From contig DMWH01000293.1 of assembly GCA_003483345.1 (NCBI GenBank), positions 1-5,139 of the forward strand: 5,139 bases of DNA, given 5' to 3'. Of the stretch, positions 1-5,017 are shown piece after piece. Numbering within the stretch: position 1 is the stretch's first letter; each line of letters opens with the position of its first letter. The notes beneath the pieces are model-generated. The model was not told where the DNA came from, did not search any database, and saw nothing but the letters and a program-made list of their open reading frames with translations. This stretch comes from Clostridiales bacterium. Its GTDB lineage: Bacteria; Bacillota; Clostridia; Tissierellales; Sedimentibacteraceae. Both the position numbers and the translations under genes were made by a program.

Positions 1-9
1 ATTATTCAT
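1..9 (-). CDS. 5' end of a gene leaving the left edge (partial, 3 codons)
   Basis: Only the first three codons (ATG AAT AAT, Met-Asn-Asn) lie in the window, so the product cannot be named. The start is supported by an AAAGGA Shine-Dalgarno sequence on the minus strand (22..17), seven bases before the ATG. A TATAAT box lies 24 bases upstream of the start codon. The gene sits just downstream of the terminator of the preceding minus-strand series, so it probably forms its own transcription unit. The ATG with good spacing is seen in the sequence. That it is a real gene is inferred, because the reading frame cannot be followed. Confidence 0.42.
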
Positions 10-24
10 AGTTATTTCCTTTAT

Positions 25-39
25 TGATAACGATTATAT
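25..39. promoter_or_regulatory. Fur/PerR-like imperfect palindrome over the -10 box
   Basis: The plus strand reads TGATAAC-G-ATTATAT, a 7-1-7 arrangement. It matches 11 of 14 positions of the Fur box TGATAAT-N-ATTATCA, and also 11 of 14 of the PerR box TTATAAT-N-ATTATAA. It overlaps the candidate -10 element of the left-edge gene, a position suited to repression by a Fur-family protein. The base composition makes a chance match plausible, and the regulated product is outside the window. Confidence 0.25.
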
Positions 40-61
40 GTGGTTATAATAACTACTTAAA
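33..61 (-). promoter_or_regulatory. Candidate promoter for the left-edge gene
   Basis: On the minus strand a perfect TATAAT (38..33) is preceded, 17 bases upstream, by TTTAAG (61..56), a poor match to TTGACA. It falls between the terminator at 117..147 and the start codon at 9, where a promoter would be needed. The surrounding DNA is very AT-rich, so a chance TATAAT is likely enough to keep confidence modest. Confidence 0.33.
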
Positions 62-116
62 TAATAATCCAAATATAAGTATCTGTCAAATACAATTTTG
101 TAATTTAAAATAGAAA

Positions 117-147
117 CAAGGGAGAACAGAATAGCTGTTCCCCCTTG
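117..147 (-). terminator. Intrinsic terminator of the minus-strand gene series
   Basis: A 13-bp stem (117..129 with 135..147) closes a 5-base loop. One position (123/141) is a mismatch (A/C) if read on the plus strand but a G-U wobble on the minus strand. On the minus strand the stem is followed by TTTCTATTTT, a U-rich tail; on the plus strand it is followed by GAAAAATTC, which has no U run. Both points assign it to the minus strand. It lies 16 bases after the stop of the Cys-rich remnant at 163. Confidence 0.82.
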
Positions 148-162
148 GAAAAATTCATTGCC

Positions 163-329
163 TCATTGTTCAACTTTTAAAGCTTCTGAATAGCAATCCT
201 GGCAACAAAACTTTGCAGTATCCCCGCTTTCATCAAGGCTTTTTACACACCTACTATTTCACACTTGACATCAATACTACCGTCTCAACGTGGCTCGACC
301 GTATGTTTTTAATTACAACAAACGCACAT
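163..329 (-). pseudogene. Remnant of a small Cys-rich, probably zinc-binding protein
   Basis: From an ATG at 329 the minus strand reads MCVCCN, a TAA stop (311..309), KHTVEPR, a TGA stop (287..285), then GSIDVKCEIVG. A frame change near 250 leads into CVKSLDESGDTAKFCCQDC, continuing YSEALKVEQ and a TGA stop at 165..163. Joined together, the pieces give a protein of about 55 residues with paired cysteines near the start (CVCC), one in the middle (KCE) and a C-terminal FCCQDC. This is the look of a small zinc-ribbon or TRASH/YHS-type protein. The pieces are in order and on the strand of the operon, and the terminator follows at once. Two stops and a frameshift mean it cannot be made as one protein. 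The reconstruction and the zinc-binding idea are inference; the family is not identified. Confidence 0.42.
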
Positions 330-378
330 TTTCAACCTATCGGTTCGGTAGATGCAGTCGACAAATTTTACCTGTTTG

Positions 379-393
379 GTAGAAATGTTCTAC
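379..393. repeat. Perfect inverted repeat GTAGAA-ATG-TTCTAC
   Basis: Six-base arms are separated by three bases, ten bases after the stop codon of the 404..685 gene on the minus strand. No U-run follows on either strand, so it is not a good intrinsic terminator. It could be a weak 3' hairpin protecting the mRNA, or an operator-like palindrome. No function can be assigned. Confidence 0.4.
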
Positions 394-406
394 AAATTGG
401 AGTTTA
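393..406 (-). repeat. Stop-codon-linked repeat, copy 1
   Basis: The minus strand reads TAAACTCCAATTTG, in which TAA is the stop codon of the 404..685 gene. It differs from copies 2 and 3 at one base (C for T at the fifth position). Confidence 0.6.
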
Positions 407-685
407 TTTGTTTCTCAACCTTCGCCTTTTTAAAAGCCAAGAAAAAATATAGGCTATAGCAGTAAAGAAAATAACAACAATTAATTGCATAGGTATTGAT
501 ATTCTCCAAAATATAGAACTTTCAGGTACAGTTAATAAATCTGGCATAACCAATATGCTATATATTATTGACAACCCCGTAGAAATAATTGGAGAAATCC
601 AGAGTGCTTTCCTTTTTAGAAAAAACATCAATAGAACTGATGCCACCGGAAAGGTAAAAAAAACTAAAACTTGCCACAAATCCAT
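404..685 (-). CDS. Small three-helix membrane protein, uncharacterised (DUF2651/YbeF-like?)
   Basis: This is a 93-residue protein that is almost entirely membrane-embedded. Hydrophobic segments lie at about residues 4-23, 28-48 and 64-86, and the tail is strongly basic (LLKRRRLRNK). A charged KRK sits between helices 1 and 2 (residues 24-26), and an acidic, proline-containing loop between helices 2 and 3. By the positive-inside rule both the KRK and the C-terminal tail would favour the cytoplasm, although three helices would place only one end there. The start is well supported: AGGAGGT lies only four bases before the ATG. It is 40 bases downstream of the 726..950 gene on the same strand, so the two are probably co-transcribed. 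The overall pattern recalls the small DUF2651 (B. subtilis YbeF-like) membrane proteins, but that is a recollection of pattern, not an alignment. No catalytic motif is seen and the function is unknown. Confidence 0.78.
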   Translation of the reverse strand: MDLWQVLVFFTFPVASVLLMFFLKRKALWISPIISTGLSIIYSILVMPDLLTVPESSIFWRISIPMQLIVVIFFTAIAYIFSWLLKRRRLRNK

Positions 686-714
686 AAATACCTCCTGTGT
701 ATTAAAATCTTAAC

Positions 715-728
715 CAAATTGGAATTTA
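715..728 (-). repeat. Stop-codon-linked repeat, copy 2
   Basis: The minus strand reads TAAATTCCAATTTG, in which TAA is the stop codon of the 726..950 gene. GTTAAG follows, which makes the likeness to copy 3 extend beyond the core. Confidence 0.65.
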
Positions 729-950
729 CTGCCCGAATGTCGTATTTTCATATACTGTTATACCAAGAATCTTTATTTCAATCCCTGTATCGTAACCATC
801 TACTCCTCTGAACGCATGATAATCTGTTATGCTGTACAAGACTGCTTGATATTTAACAGTTCCACCGTCTTTATAGCGTAACGGAATTGGGAACAGCAAA
901 ATCAAAGCTATAATAATAATGGTGATTCTGATTATCTTTTTCTTCATCAT
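726..950 (-). CDS. Small N-terminally anchored extracytoplasmic protein, uncharacterised
   Basis: This 74-residue protein begins with a basic MMKKKIIR and a hydrophobic run at about residues 7-24, followed by a short polar domain. The segment RYKDGGTVKYQAVLYSITDY and the later GIEIKILGITVYENT look like a small beta-rich extracytoplasmic domain. No lipobox cysteine is present. Similar short proteins carrying a KDGGT-x-x-Y-x-A-x-LY motif are, to my recollection, common hypothetical proteins in Clostridia. GAGGT lies six bases before the first ATG; a second ATG at 947 is nearly as well placed. The gap to the upstream gene (972) is 21 bases, which points to co-transcription. Its TAA stop begins one copy of the stop-codon-linked repeat. 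Function unknown; as a membrane-tethered peptide it could accompany a membrane sensor or antiport system, but nothing in the sequence decides this. Confidence 0.76.
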   Translation of the reverse strand: MMKKKIIRITIIIIALILLFPIPLRYKDGGTVKYQAVLYSITDYHAFRGVDGYDTGIEIKILGITVYENTTFGQ

Positions 951-971
951 CTTCTTACCTCAAATTCATGT

Positions 972-1493
972 TTATCTCTCTATGCCTAATGTATCGTAAT
1001 ACTCCTCAGAATACGGGATCGTTGAATAGTCAAAATCTGCTTGTATAATTTTCACATATTGATAAGCATTTGACTGGGCTTCAATTCCAAATTCCTTACG
1101 CAAGGTATTCAGTGCAGCATCTCGTGCTAGCCAATCATTTTCTTCTTCTGATTTCAGCATCTCTGAAAACTGTGCTTCGTCAATGTAGCAAATTTGCTCT
1201 AACGTACTGGCACCTTTGCAAAAAAGCACGAGTGATAAAAACTCCTGAAAGTTATGTGCAATAGGTTCAACATAGTGTTCATCGCAGGGCATAGGGCTAA
1301 CGGCAAATACCATACTAGAGCTAATTGATGGAACAAAACAAAAATGTATCCCGTCAACACCTACCCAACCAATAACTTCTGCACCAACCGGGGTACAGAA
1401 ATATGCCACATCACTACCGTTCCATCCTAAACCTAGCGCATCCATTGATGATGAAAAAGCACGGAAACGATGAAATAGATCATTATTTGTCAT
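972..1493 (-). CDS. Soluble 173-aa protein, uncharacterised (possible SUKH/SMI1-like fold)
   Basis: A cytoplasmic protein without signal peptide or membrane segment. The frame is open to an ATG at 1523, but that start has no ribosome binding site and overlaps the upstream gene. The ATG at 1493 has GTGAGG eight bases upstream and is preferred, giving MTNNDLFHRF at the N-terminus. The core, about residues 28-65, is a compact hydrophobic/aromatic stretch (YFCTPVGAEVIGWVGVDGIH, then FCFV and MVFAVSPM). It is followed by a helical part with HNFQEFLSLVLFCKGASTLEQ. The arrangement of a beta sheet leading to an 'F-x-EFL' helix recalls SMI1/KNR4 (SUKH) proteins, many of which are immunity proteins of contact-dependent or polymorphic toxins. 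That assignment is inference from pattern only. It is 19 bases downstream of the 111-aa gene and 21 bases upstream of the 74-aa gene, within a probable operon. Confidence 0.77.
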   Translation of the reverse strand: MTNNDLFHRFRAFSSSMDALGLGWNGSDVAYFCTPVGAEVIGWVGVDGIHFCFVPSISSSMVFAVSPMPCDEHYVEPIAHNFQEFLSLVLFCKGASTLEQICYIDEAQFSEMLKSEEENDWLARDAALNTLRKEFGIEAQSNAYQYVKIIQADFDYSTIPYSEEYYDTLGIER

Positions 1494-1512
1494 TTTATTA
1501 ACCTCACTAAAT

Positions 1513-1848
1513 TTAGATTCCATAATGAATTATATATTTTTCATTTTCTCTTGCTTGATTAGCTAATCCTATCAAATGGGTATATTCCTTTTTATTTTGA
1601 GACAACATAATACTTATAAAGATATCCATTGATTTAGGCGGTATAAGTGTAATACCACAATAGGCAAGACCCCTTTCTTCTCTTTGCAGAGTATGCCAAT
1701 AGCAATCTACCCCCTGCAAATTCACCATAATGGGTTCAATAAAATCATCATCAACTGCAATACAATTATATTTTTGAGGTTCATAAGTATCATAATGTTC
1801 GTAAAATGATGGTTCTTTTTGCATAATTCCAAACTCATGTTTAGGCAT
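1513..1848 (-). CDS. Soluble 111-aa protein of an uncharacterised Clostridia-type family
   Basis: This is a short cytoplasmic protein rich in acidic and aromatic residues, with no signal or membrane segment. Distinct stretches are MPKHEFGIMQ at the start, YEPQKYNCIAVDDDFIEPIM (22-41), CYWHTL (49-54), GLAYCGITLIPPKSM (60-74) and the C-terminal KYIIHYGI. I recall homologues of this layout as hypothetical proteins in Clostridia, but no function is known to me. AGAGGTG lies eight bases before the ATG, so the start is well supported. It is 49 bases downstream of the single-TM gene (1898) and 19 bases upstream of the preferred start of the 972 gene, consistent with one transcript. A possible deleted copy of the same family, sharing the RBS region and the IIHYG ending, is seen on the plus strand at 5018..5052. 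An immunity-type role is possible but unsupported by direct evidence. Confidence 0.78.
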   Translation of the reverse strand: MPKHEFGIMQKEPSFYEHYDTYEPQKYNCIAVDDDFIEPIMVNLQGVDCYWHTLQREERGLAYCGITLIPPKSMDIFISIMLSQNKKEYTHLIGLANQARENEKYIIHYGI

Positions 1849-1897
1849 TGTCGGTACACCTCTTCAAATTCCTGCTAATTTATTACATTTAACTACT

Positions 1898-2308
1898 TTA
1901 TTGATTTCGTCTCCACAGCTTATTATTTAAATTTATAGCATCATCTGTGATAACAATTTTTAGCTCAAAAGCATGTCTATATTTTTCATCTGCAAATTGG
2001 GGATCAATACTGTAAAAAACAAAGTCTTCCTCACCTTTGCCAAGAATATCAAATACAAAAACATCAGTATCACCTTCTGCATAGCTATTTGATAATAAAA
2101 CTATTTTTTCTCCTCTTAATCTGCTTTCATATCCATAAGGCTTATATTTATTGGAAGGTCTAGTGGCATAAACCGTTATTTGACCTGTTTCTTCTGAATA
2201 TGATGCATTCAAGTATGTTACTTCCTTATTGCTGTTTTTATTTACGATTATTGAGATAATAATCAAAGTAGCAAAAAGCAAAATTAATACCCATAACTTT
2301 TTCTTCAC
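1898..2308 (-). CDS. Single-TM exported protein, uncharacterised
   Basis: The frame is open to a GTG at 2317, but that GTG is part of the Shine-Dalgarno AAAGGTGA. The GTG at 2308, six bases after AAGGTG, is the better start and gives a 136-residue protein beginning MKKKLW. A basic start and a hydrophobic segment (about residues 5-22) form a signal anchor. There is no lipobox cysteine, so it is predicted to be membrane-tethered with an extracytoplasmic domain of about 110 residues. That domain has alternating beta-like stretches (GQITVYATRP, GEKIVLLSNSYAEGD, DVFVFDILGKGEEDFVFYSI) and ends NLNNKLWRRNQ. A decayed second copy of the C-terminal part lies just upstream (2378..2569), so the gene was once tandemly duplicated. 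A candidate promoter is present at 2350..2378. It probably heads the small-gene operon. No known domain is recognised. Confidence 0.75.
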   Translation of the reverse strand: MKKKLWVLILLFATLIIISIIVNKNSNKEVTYLNASYSEETGQITVYATRPSNKYKPYGYESRLRGEKIVLLSNSYAEGDTDVFVFDILGKGEEDFVFYSIDPQFADEKYRHAFELKIVITDDAINLNNKLWRRNQ

Positions 2309-2349
2309 GTTAATCACCTTTCTAATAATCCGTACTCTTACACAGGTAA

Positions 2350-2378
2350 ATTATATTACTTAACCTTAAATTGGAATT
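2350..2378 (-). promoter_or_regulatory. Candidate promoter for the small-gene operon
   Basis: On the minus strand a perfect TATAAT (2355..2350) lies about 40 bases before the GTG start at 2308. The matching -35 position, 16-17 bases upstream, is weak (TTCCAA or ATTCCA against TTGACA). A TTAAGGTTAAG direct repeat of TTAAG lies in the spacer. The site is in the only non-coding gap between the M56 remnant and the small genes, so it could restart transcription now that the upstream promoter has been lost. Support is from position and one box only. Confidence 0.32.
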
Positions 2379-2380
2379 TA
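2368..2380 (-). repeat. Stop-codon-linked repeat, copy 3
   Basis: The minus strand reads TAAATTCCAATTT, in which TAA is the stop codon of the decayed copy of the single-TM gene. AAGGTTAAG follows. Copy 2 has GGTTAAG at the same place, so the two share about 20 bases with a two-base gap. Confidence 0.65.
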
Positions 2381-2569
2381 TCGTCTCCATAGTTCATTAT
2401 TTAAATTAACCACCTCGTCTGTTATAACAATTCTAAGTTGCCTGGCAGCCTTCTATTTATCATTTGGGGCTTGATGATCAATACTATAAAAAGTTAACTC
2501 AACATTACCATTGCCGAGAATATCAAAAGTAAATGAATCTTTTCAACTCTTTATCTCTTCAGCATAGTG
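2378..2569 (-). pseudogene. Decayed C-terminal copy of the single-TM exported protein gene
   Basis: Read on the minus strand this stretch gives HYAEEIKS, a TGA stop (2545..2543), KDSFTFDILGNGNVELTFYS, IDHQAPNDK, a TAG stop, then KAARQLRIVITDEVVNLNNE, LWRR and a TAA stop (2380..2378). It aligns without gaps to the C-terminal third of the intact gene at 1898..2308: SYAEGDTDVFVFDILGKGEE, then DFVFYSIDPQ, and the ending DDAINLNNKLWRR. Two in-frame stops and loss of the N-terminal two thirds mark it as a pseudogene. The remnant begins only about five bases after the stop codon of the M56-type gene, so the 5' part was removed cleanly up to that gene's end. The homology is visible directly. That this was a tandem duplication is inferred from adjacency. 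Confidence 0.9.
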
Positions 2570-2574
2570 TTTGT

Positions 2575-4155
2575 CTACTTTTTTATAAAAGAATCTTTAT
2601 TGAACACATAATGTTCTGGCTTGTTTGGCTCAAAGTACACTTCAAATAGCTTTTTATCTTTATCTTGCAAAATTACCGATTTTGCACCGATCGATTTATT
2701 AATATCAGAAACAACTACTTTCCCTTCTTTCAGCATGTATATTCTTGTTTCAGGAATTGTACCTGTTGTTGCTACAACTTCGTTCTTACCATCGCTGTCC
2801 AAGTCAATTTCAATTGTGCTTCCATCTACCTGAATAATCGCCTCTTCCAGTTTTTCCTCAACAAACCAATAAAATGCCTGTGCATAATTGGCACCCAATA
2901 TTCCATAAATCTTTACAGCCTTCTTTCCAAATACCTGAATCTCTTCAATTCCCATTAAATCTTCTGGTGTGTTCACCATTGACACCTGACCTATATAATA
3001 AGATTTACCATTCAAATTAATTCCGCCTTTAAATTCACCATTTTCATTATCCTTAAATATAAAAGCGCTAAGTTCTTTATCGATAATTTTTTCTTCAATA
3101 ATTCTAATATTATTCGATTGCAAACTTTTAATTTTTAAATTACCTATTTCAGAGAATTTTAATGGGTATATATTATTTTCTTTTTCAAATAATATCCATT
3201 TATTTTTTAATAACACAACAAGGCCATCATCATAATAAGCGTATTTTGAACCTATTGAACCAAAGTTTGATTGCCCTTCTTCGTTTGGTTTTTTTGACTG
3301 GTCAACCGAAGAGCTGATTTCTCCAATAATTGCATTATTATTAATTTCAACAGACACATGTTTACCAGTATCTAGATATAACTTATTATTGACCATAATC
3401 ATCGGCCTTCTATCGGATAGGCTTTGAGAAACCTCAGTATTAATAGACTCTAAATTTGAATACCCATATAATATTCCGCCATTATATTCAAGAGTAAAAC
3501 CATCTTTAATAACATCAAAATATTCAATATCAATTCCAAAAGAAAATTTCGAATTAGGCCCATACCCCCTCTGTCCTACAACAACGTCTATTTTATTATT
3601 TTTCTTATCATATATATTAAATGCATTTGACGGATGATAAGTTGCGATAGTACCATCTTCATTAAAAGTACTATGATATAAAAATTCCCCACTATCATAA
3701 TTAATAAATTGTCTTGCATCAAAATTGAAATAAATATCATTTCCTCGATGCATAACATTCTCTAACAAAATTTCTACTTTGCCCACTTCTCCTATCTCTT
3801 TATTCAAATTTATTACTTCATCTTCATTTTTTGGAATCCATGTTGGTTCTATATAGACTGTGAAAGAAATAGGTTTCTGAATTTCATAGATTGCATAACC
3901 ATCTCTATTAATAATATTATTAAATATTGCCTCTTCACTTAATGGATTTGCGAGTAATGCAATTCCTACAATAATTACAGCTATAATTGATACGACGACA
4001 ATCCAAAACCTTGGTTTTTTGTAATTTAACACGTTTTTAATCCTCCCTCTTACATTCCCCTCACCAAAAGCAAGTGGCGCACCCGCGAGGACTTTTCTAC
4101 CTGTAGTAAGGCTCAATAATGAAGCAGAATACTCCGTGCGGATACCGTCTCCCAT
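2575..4155 (-). CDS. M56/BlaR1-type membrane sensor, protease domain lost (5'-truncated, probable pseudogene)
   Basis: The frame is open up to a TTG at 4209, but its first 17 codons (MRITFLLTQFSNKQTSQ) are antisense to the XRE gene and do not belong here. Genuine family sequence begins at KMGDGIRTEYSASLLSL, the piece that in M56 peptidases follows the zinc-site region. I therefore start at the ATG of MGDG (4155), which lacks a visible ribosome binding site. The AFGEG...RIKNVLNYKKP linker is followed by a membrane helix (about residues 68-86 of the longest frame). Then come about 455 extracytoplasmic residues, including a PMIMVNNKLYLDTGK...QSNFGS module (269-320) and a C-terminal module with a DLDSDGKNE calcium-type loop (469-477), TIPETRIY and LFEVYFEPNKP. 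Full-length relatives sense a signal outside and cleave a BlaI-like repressor through an HExxH protease domain. That domain is absent, so signalling by proteolysis is impossible. The long frame without stops suggests recent damage or retained sensor-domain use. Confidence 0.8.
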   Translation of the reverse strand: MGDGIRTEYSASLLSLTTGRKVLAGAPLAFGEGNVRGRIKNVLNYKKPRFWIVVVSIIAVIIVGIALLANPLSEEAIFNNIINRDGYAIYEIQKPISFTVYIEPTWIPKNEDEVINLNKEIGEVGKVEILLENVMHRGNDIYFNFDARQFINYDSGEFLYHSTFNEDGTIATYHPSNAFNIYDKKNNKIDVVVGQRGYGPNSKFSFGIDIEYFDVIKDGFTLEYNGGILYGYSNLESINTEVSQSLSDRRPMIMVNNKLYLDTGKHVSVEINNNAIIGEISSSVDQSKKPNEEGQSNFGSIGSKYAYYDDGLVVLLKNKWILFEKENNIYPLKFSEIGNLKIKSLQSNNIRIIEEKIIDKELSAFIFKDNENGEFKGGINLNGKSYYIGQVSMVNTPEDLMGIEEIQVFGKKAVKIYGILGANYAQAFYWFVEEKLEEAIIQVDGSTIEIDLDSDGKNEVVATTGTIPETRIYMLKEGKVVVSDINKSIGAKSVILQDKDKKLFEVYFEPNKPEHYVFNKDSFIKK

Positions 4156-4162
4156 CTTTTGA
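4153..4162. other. Deletion junction joining two divergent 5'-truncated genes
   Basis: To the left of this point the minus strand encodes the inside of an M56 peptidase (KMGDGIRTEYSASLL). To the right the plus strand encodes an XRE regulator from its fourth or fifth expected residue onward (TGLFIAELRKQKGYTQKEL). Neither gene has its own start region, RBS or promoter, and there is no intergenic DNA between them. The simplest reading is one deletion that took away the divergent control region, the first codons of the regulator, the protease half of the M56 protein and any upstream partner. The exact joining bases are uncertain within 4156..4162. An assembly chimera would look the same. Confidence 0.72.
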
Positions 4163-5010
4163 CTGGTTTGTTTATTGCTGAATTGCGTAAGCAAAAAGGT
4201 TATACGCAAAAAGAGCTTGCAGAAAAGCTAATGGTTACAGATAAGGCTGTGTCTCGCTGGGAAACAGGCAAAGGTTTTCCAGATACTTCACTGCTCAGAA
4301 ATTTGAGTAATATACTCGGAGTTTCTGTTGGCGAACTTCTGTCAGGCGAACATATCGAGGAGACGAACATGAAAGAAAAGACAGATCAAATCATTTTGGA
4401 TTCGTTGAAATACTCTGCACAAATACTCACCAGGATGATAAATGGTGCATTGCTGACTGTTGGAATAATTCTACTGTTGACACCTGTTTTTATGGCAAGC
4501 GGTAATTATAGTTTTTATGGACTAATTCTGATTGGGATTACTATTACACATATGATTCTAAAAAGGTTAGACCTGAACATGAAAATAACAAACAAAACAA
4601 TTTATGCATCTGCAATTATCTGTCAGATTGCGGCAATTGTTTTAGAAATTCTTCCCTATGGTGTTATTTTAATTATTGCCCCCGGGCCAAATGAGAGAAT
4701 TACCGCTACTTTCTCTTACTTTAGCTTGACACCATTTGGCAACGCAAACTTTTTTCCCCTACCAACCGGTATGCTGACCGTTGTGGCATTCTTACTGTGC
4801 GTAATCAATTTGTTCAAGAAGTCAGATGTACTAAAGCTGAGGAATGCGGCTTTCGTTTGTAATATTATAGCTGTCATACTCTCAGTAATGCCACTTCTGC
4901 TATTTGGAAACCAGTACATGAATACAGTAAGCTACTTCGTTTCTGCCCTGCTATTAATTTCAACTGTGCTTCAATCCATAGTAAATAGGCATTTATATAG
5001 AGTCTGCTAA
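4159..5010 (+). CDS. XRE-family HTH regulator with multi-helix membrane tail (start codon region lost)
   Basis: Residues 3-60 form a Cro/CI-type helix-turn-helix: AELRKQKGYTQKELAEKLMV, TDKAVSRWETGKGFPDTSLL, then a GVSVGELLSG ending. This is the DNA-binding unit. It is followed by a short hinge (HIEETNMKEKTDQII) and a hydrophobic C-terminal region with about six membrane segments, near residues 94-113, 118-135, 148-176, 202-219, 230-250 and 256-275. It is therefore a membrane-bound regulator; relatives of this layout are common in Clostridia and their signals are mostly unknown. The TTG at 4159 is only the first possible codon in frame. No Shine-Dalgarno sequence precedes it, and relatives begin a few residues earlier with a sequence like E-K-T-G-L-F. 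The first few codons, RBS and promoter appear to have been lost at the junction with the M56 remnant. Expression is doubtful, although the frame is otherwise intact. Confidence 0.86.
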   Translation: MTGLFIAELRKQKGYTQKELAEKLMVTDKAVSRWETGKGFPDTSLLRNLSNILGVSVGELLSGEHIEETNMKEKTDQIILDSLKYSAQILTRMINGALLTVGIILLLTPVFMASGNYSFYGLILIGITITHMILKRLDLNMKITNKTIYASAIICQIAAIVLEILPYGVILIIAPGPNERITATFSYFSLTPFGNANFFPLPTGMLTVVAFLLCVINLFKKSDVLKLRNAAFVCNIIAVILSVMPLLLFGNQYMNTVSYFVSALLLISTVLQSIVNRHLYRVC

Positions 5011-5017
5011 AATGAGT

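Noticed and set aside
1..65. Imperfect inverted repeat ATTATTCATAGTTATT / AATAACTACTTAAATAAT as an insertion-sequence end
   Set aside because: The arms need gaps to align, the DNA is very AT-rich, and there is no transposase or target duplication.
338..352. CTATCG-GTT-CGGTAG hairpin as a terminator
   Set aside because: The stem is short, has a wobble, and no U-run follows on either strand.
213..452. Plus-strand 79-codon open frame
   Set aside because: It has no ribosome binding site, overlaps the end of the well-supported minus-strand gene at 404, and is antisense to the Cys-rich remnant. Its composition does not look like a protein.
1070..1264. Plus-strand 64-codon open frame
   Set aside because: It lies entirely antisense within the 972..1493 gene and has no ribosome binding site.
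1494..1523. Longer start for the 173-aa protein at 1523
   Set aside because: That ATG overlaps the stop of the upstream gene without a Shine-Dalgarno sequence, whereas the ATG at 1493 has GTGAGG eight bases upstream.
2621..2958. Two overlapping plus-strand frames (2621..2833 and 2665..2958)
   Set aside because: Both are antisense to the conserved C-terminal modules of the M56-type protein and lack start signals.
4159..4209. Extension of the M56-type frame to the TTG at 4209
   Set aside because: These codons are the reverse complement of the XRE helix-turn-helix coding sequence and match nothing in the M56 family. There is no RBS.
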